Shown here piece by piece: positions 62,290 to 64,000 of a stretch of 64,000 nt of DNA. A program made the translations under genes and the position numbers. The stretch spans positions 267,869 through 331,868 of the forward strand of contig JAACSU010000007.1 of the NCBI GenBank assembly GCA_010119145.1. Reading direction: 5' to 3'. Source of the DNA: Candidatus Gracilibacteria bacterium (GTDB lineage: Bacteria; Patescibacteriota; Gracilibacteria; BD1-5; UBA6164). Below the pieces are notes generated by a model. That model did not search any database, was not told the origin of the DNA, and saw only the letters and a list, made by a program, of their open reading frames with translations. The first letter of the stretch is position 1. Each line of letters begins with the position of its first letter.

Positions 62290-63958
62290 TTTTTACTTTA
62301 TATATTTTGATATGTTCGCTATCAAACAGTTTTTCATAATGAACTGTATCCTCTTCTAAAAACATATATTTTCTCCAGTCTGCACAACTTGAATTAAATA
62401 GAACATATTCAATCCTATTTTTTATAAGTAAGTTTATGTCTTTGTTATTTACAAACTTATTTATGTCTATAGATTGGGATGCAACACTATTTGAATACAG
62501 TTTCCCTATTTCTATATTATCAGAAGTGACAATATTAGCAGGATAGTATAAATCCTTTGCTCGATTTGCAGTCACCTTACCGTAAGTCCAATCACAAGCC
62601 ATATAGCTATGCCAGGGAAAATTTATGATTTTACTGTCTGCTGGAATCTTAGTTTGCACAAATTCACGAGCTTCAAATATATCATCTGGATAATCAGATA
62701 TATTGAGTTGCCCCCAGAATCAAATAAGCATTGTGGGAACCCATAGAATTGGCAATACTACGATAAATACTTTTACAAGGTATTGAAAAAGTCGTTTAAA
62801 TATATTCTCTTGTATATTATTGAGCCACTTAGAGTGGAGTAAATACATAGATCATATGACAAAATATATCATGTATATTCACTGCGTCAATGCTAACCAC
62901 TTTTGAGGTTCTCTCATACCGATATAAAACGGCAGATATTCATAAAGTATTTCACTTGACCATCCCCAAATTGGCGATGCGATTCACATAGATAATATGT
63001 ATGCTATAACTGCAATACTACTGAGAACAATCGCTATATATTTATCTCTGATATAGAGTTTGTATCATCCGTATACAACTATAGTGAGTACTAGAATTGC
63101 AAATATATACCAATACTTCATGATATCATCGGGAGATATGATATGATATTTTTCACCCCAAAAACCATATCCAAACAGATGAGTGAGATCCACTCATAGT
63201 CCAGATAAGCTGTTTCATTGAAATACTTCAATATTATCACGAGTGAATGACTCAAGCTTGGACACATTTGTATTGAGTCGAAGGGCATAATCTCAAACAA
63301 GCCAATTTATATTGAGTAAAATAACACCAAAAAGTATGAGCATAAACTGGATAATATTCTTTGGGTACATCAGAGTCAATACTGTTAATATCAGTACGAT
63401 CAGTAATATTGCGTGTGGAAATATCATCCATGCCACAGCAAATGGAAACATAGAGAGTATTCACAGGTTGTAGTACTTCAGAATCCTGTGATAATCATAT
63501 GTTGCATCGCATGGTCGAGCTCTACAAATCAGAATTATTAGTATTCATATTATGAGCATATAGCTTCCAAATGCTATTCCCGTTTGACTAATAAGTCGCT
63601 CATACATAAATGGATTATATACAGCCGCAATTATAGCAGCTATATCAAGCGTTTTACTTCTAAACTGGGGAAATGTTGTTCAAATATACTTTGATATTAG
63701 TAGTCATGTAGTGATTCAAACAAGAATTACAAATACAAAAAAAAGTTTTGAAAACAGTGCATATCATAATAAATATGATAATAAATGAGTTAAGTGTCAA
63801 AATATTGATACTTCAAAAAATCATCTAAATTCTGTGAAAGGTGCAAATCCAGTATCAAGTAGGAAATATGTACCGAGTAATAAGAAGAAACTTGGGAAAA
63901 GATTAATTATCAGTATTCCAAGTATCAGTATGATTATGTGCCAAGAGTTTTTAAGCAT
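62279..63958 (-). CDS. Large multi-pass membrane protein, glycosyltransferase/ligase-like
   Basis: 559 residues from ATG 63958, with ~12 hydrophobic helices in the first ~430 residues and a C-terminal extracytoplasmic domain (~430-559) containing HSYMACDWTYGK and ELNFNSSCADWRKY-type segments, as in membrane-embedded GT-C or polysaccharide-polymerase-like proteins. No clear GT-C DxD motif was verified. The frame remains open upstream to the window edge (..IINIEKRMLKNSW), so the start could lie beyond it. First visible gene of the polysaccharide cluster. Confidence 0.65.
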
Positions 63959-64000
63959 TCTTTTTTCTATATTTATAATAACTTTGTAATCATCATATAA

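Overview
The window is AT-rich bacterial chromosome in which TGA must be read as glycine, so only TAA and TAG are stops (translation table 25). Under the standard code almost every gene breaks into fragments. Under table 25, full-length rpoB, rpoC, aspS, metG, argS, rel, der, PBP and others appear, and invariant glycines such as both filter glycines of a K+ channel and the Gly of a PBP KTG box are TGA codons. This points to Candidatus Gracilibacteria (BD1-5) or Absconditabacteria (SR1); the two cannot be separated here. Most starts lack a recognisable Shine-Dalgarno, genes often sit 0-15 bp apart, and hairpin/T-run terminators are abundant and often serve both strands.

Layout. 1-5.4 kb: end of a wall-lytic protein, an orphan AbiEi-like regulator behind a 23-bp tandem array, a surface Ig-like protein, recF-gatC, two small envelope proteins and tRNA-Cys. 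5.4-9.3 kb: an rRNA pseudouridine synthase, two unknown proteins, a DnaQ-type exonuclease, a membrane coiled-coil protein and a stand-alone tandem OB-fold protein. 9.3-13.9 kb: a three-gene minus operon (PhnA-like, Bax1-I family, fused polyamine synthase), lexA, and an SLH-anchored esterase. 14-20.6 kb: a pilin, aspS behind a likely T-box leader, corA, der and mltG. 20.7-28.6 kb: rpoB-rpoC with a long structured leader. 28.7-33.9 kb: a pilin/BspA-like repeat gene split by an in-frame TAA, a small operon (membrane protein, HIT, solute-binding protein, IMPACT) and an HPF-like protein. 34.2-44.3 kb: gatB, a TrbL/VirB6-like membrane protein, an AAA/DUF4143 ATPase, argS-methyltransferase-rel, and rpsO. 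44.5-50.2 kb: an 836-aa wall hydrolase, a class B PBP, and tRNA-Leu and tRNA-Phe. 50.3-56.4 kb: a 2Fe-2S protein, cysS, a GIY-YIG protein, an M48 protease, a voltage-gated K+ channel with a zinc ribbon, and metG. 56.7-64 kb: a minus-strand surface polysaccharide cluster (GT2, DMT transporter, UDP-sugar dehydrogenase, galE, flippase, large membrane protein).

The genes combine core information processing (RNA polymerase, four aminoacyl-tRNA synthetases, GatB/GatC, Der, Rel, RecF, LexA) with many envelope functions (pilins, wall hydrolases, SLH esterase, polysaccharide export), as expected of a small host-associated or epibiotic cell. The most interesting points are the T-box antiterminator/terminator in front of aspS, the 23-bp operator-like array before an orphan AbiEi gene, the in-frame TAA splitting a pilin fusion, the structured rpoB leader, a hairpin-rich intergenic segment near 56.5 kb, and strongly uneven use of TGA-Gly between gene classes. 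No CRISPR array, insertion sequence or replication origin was recognised.
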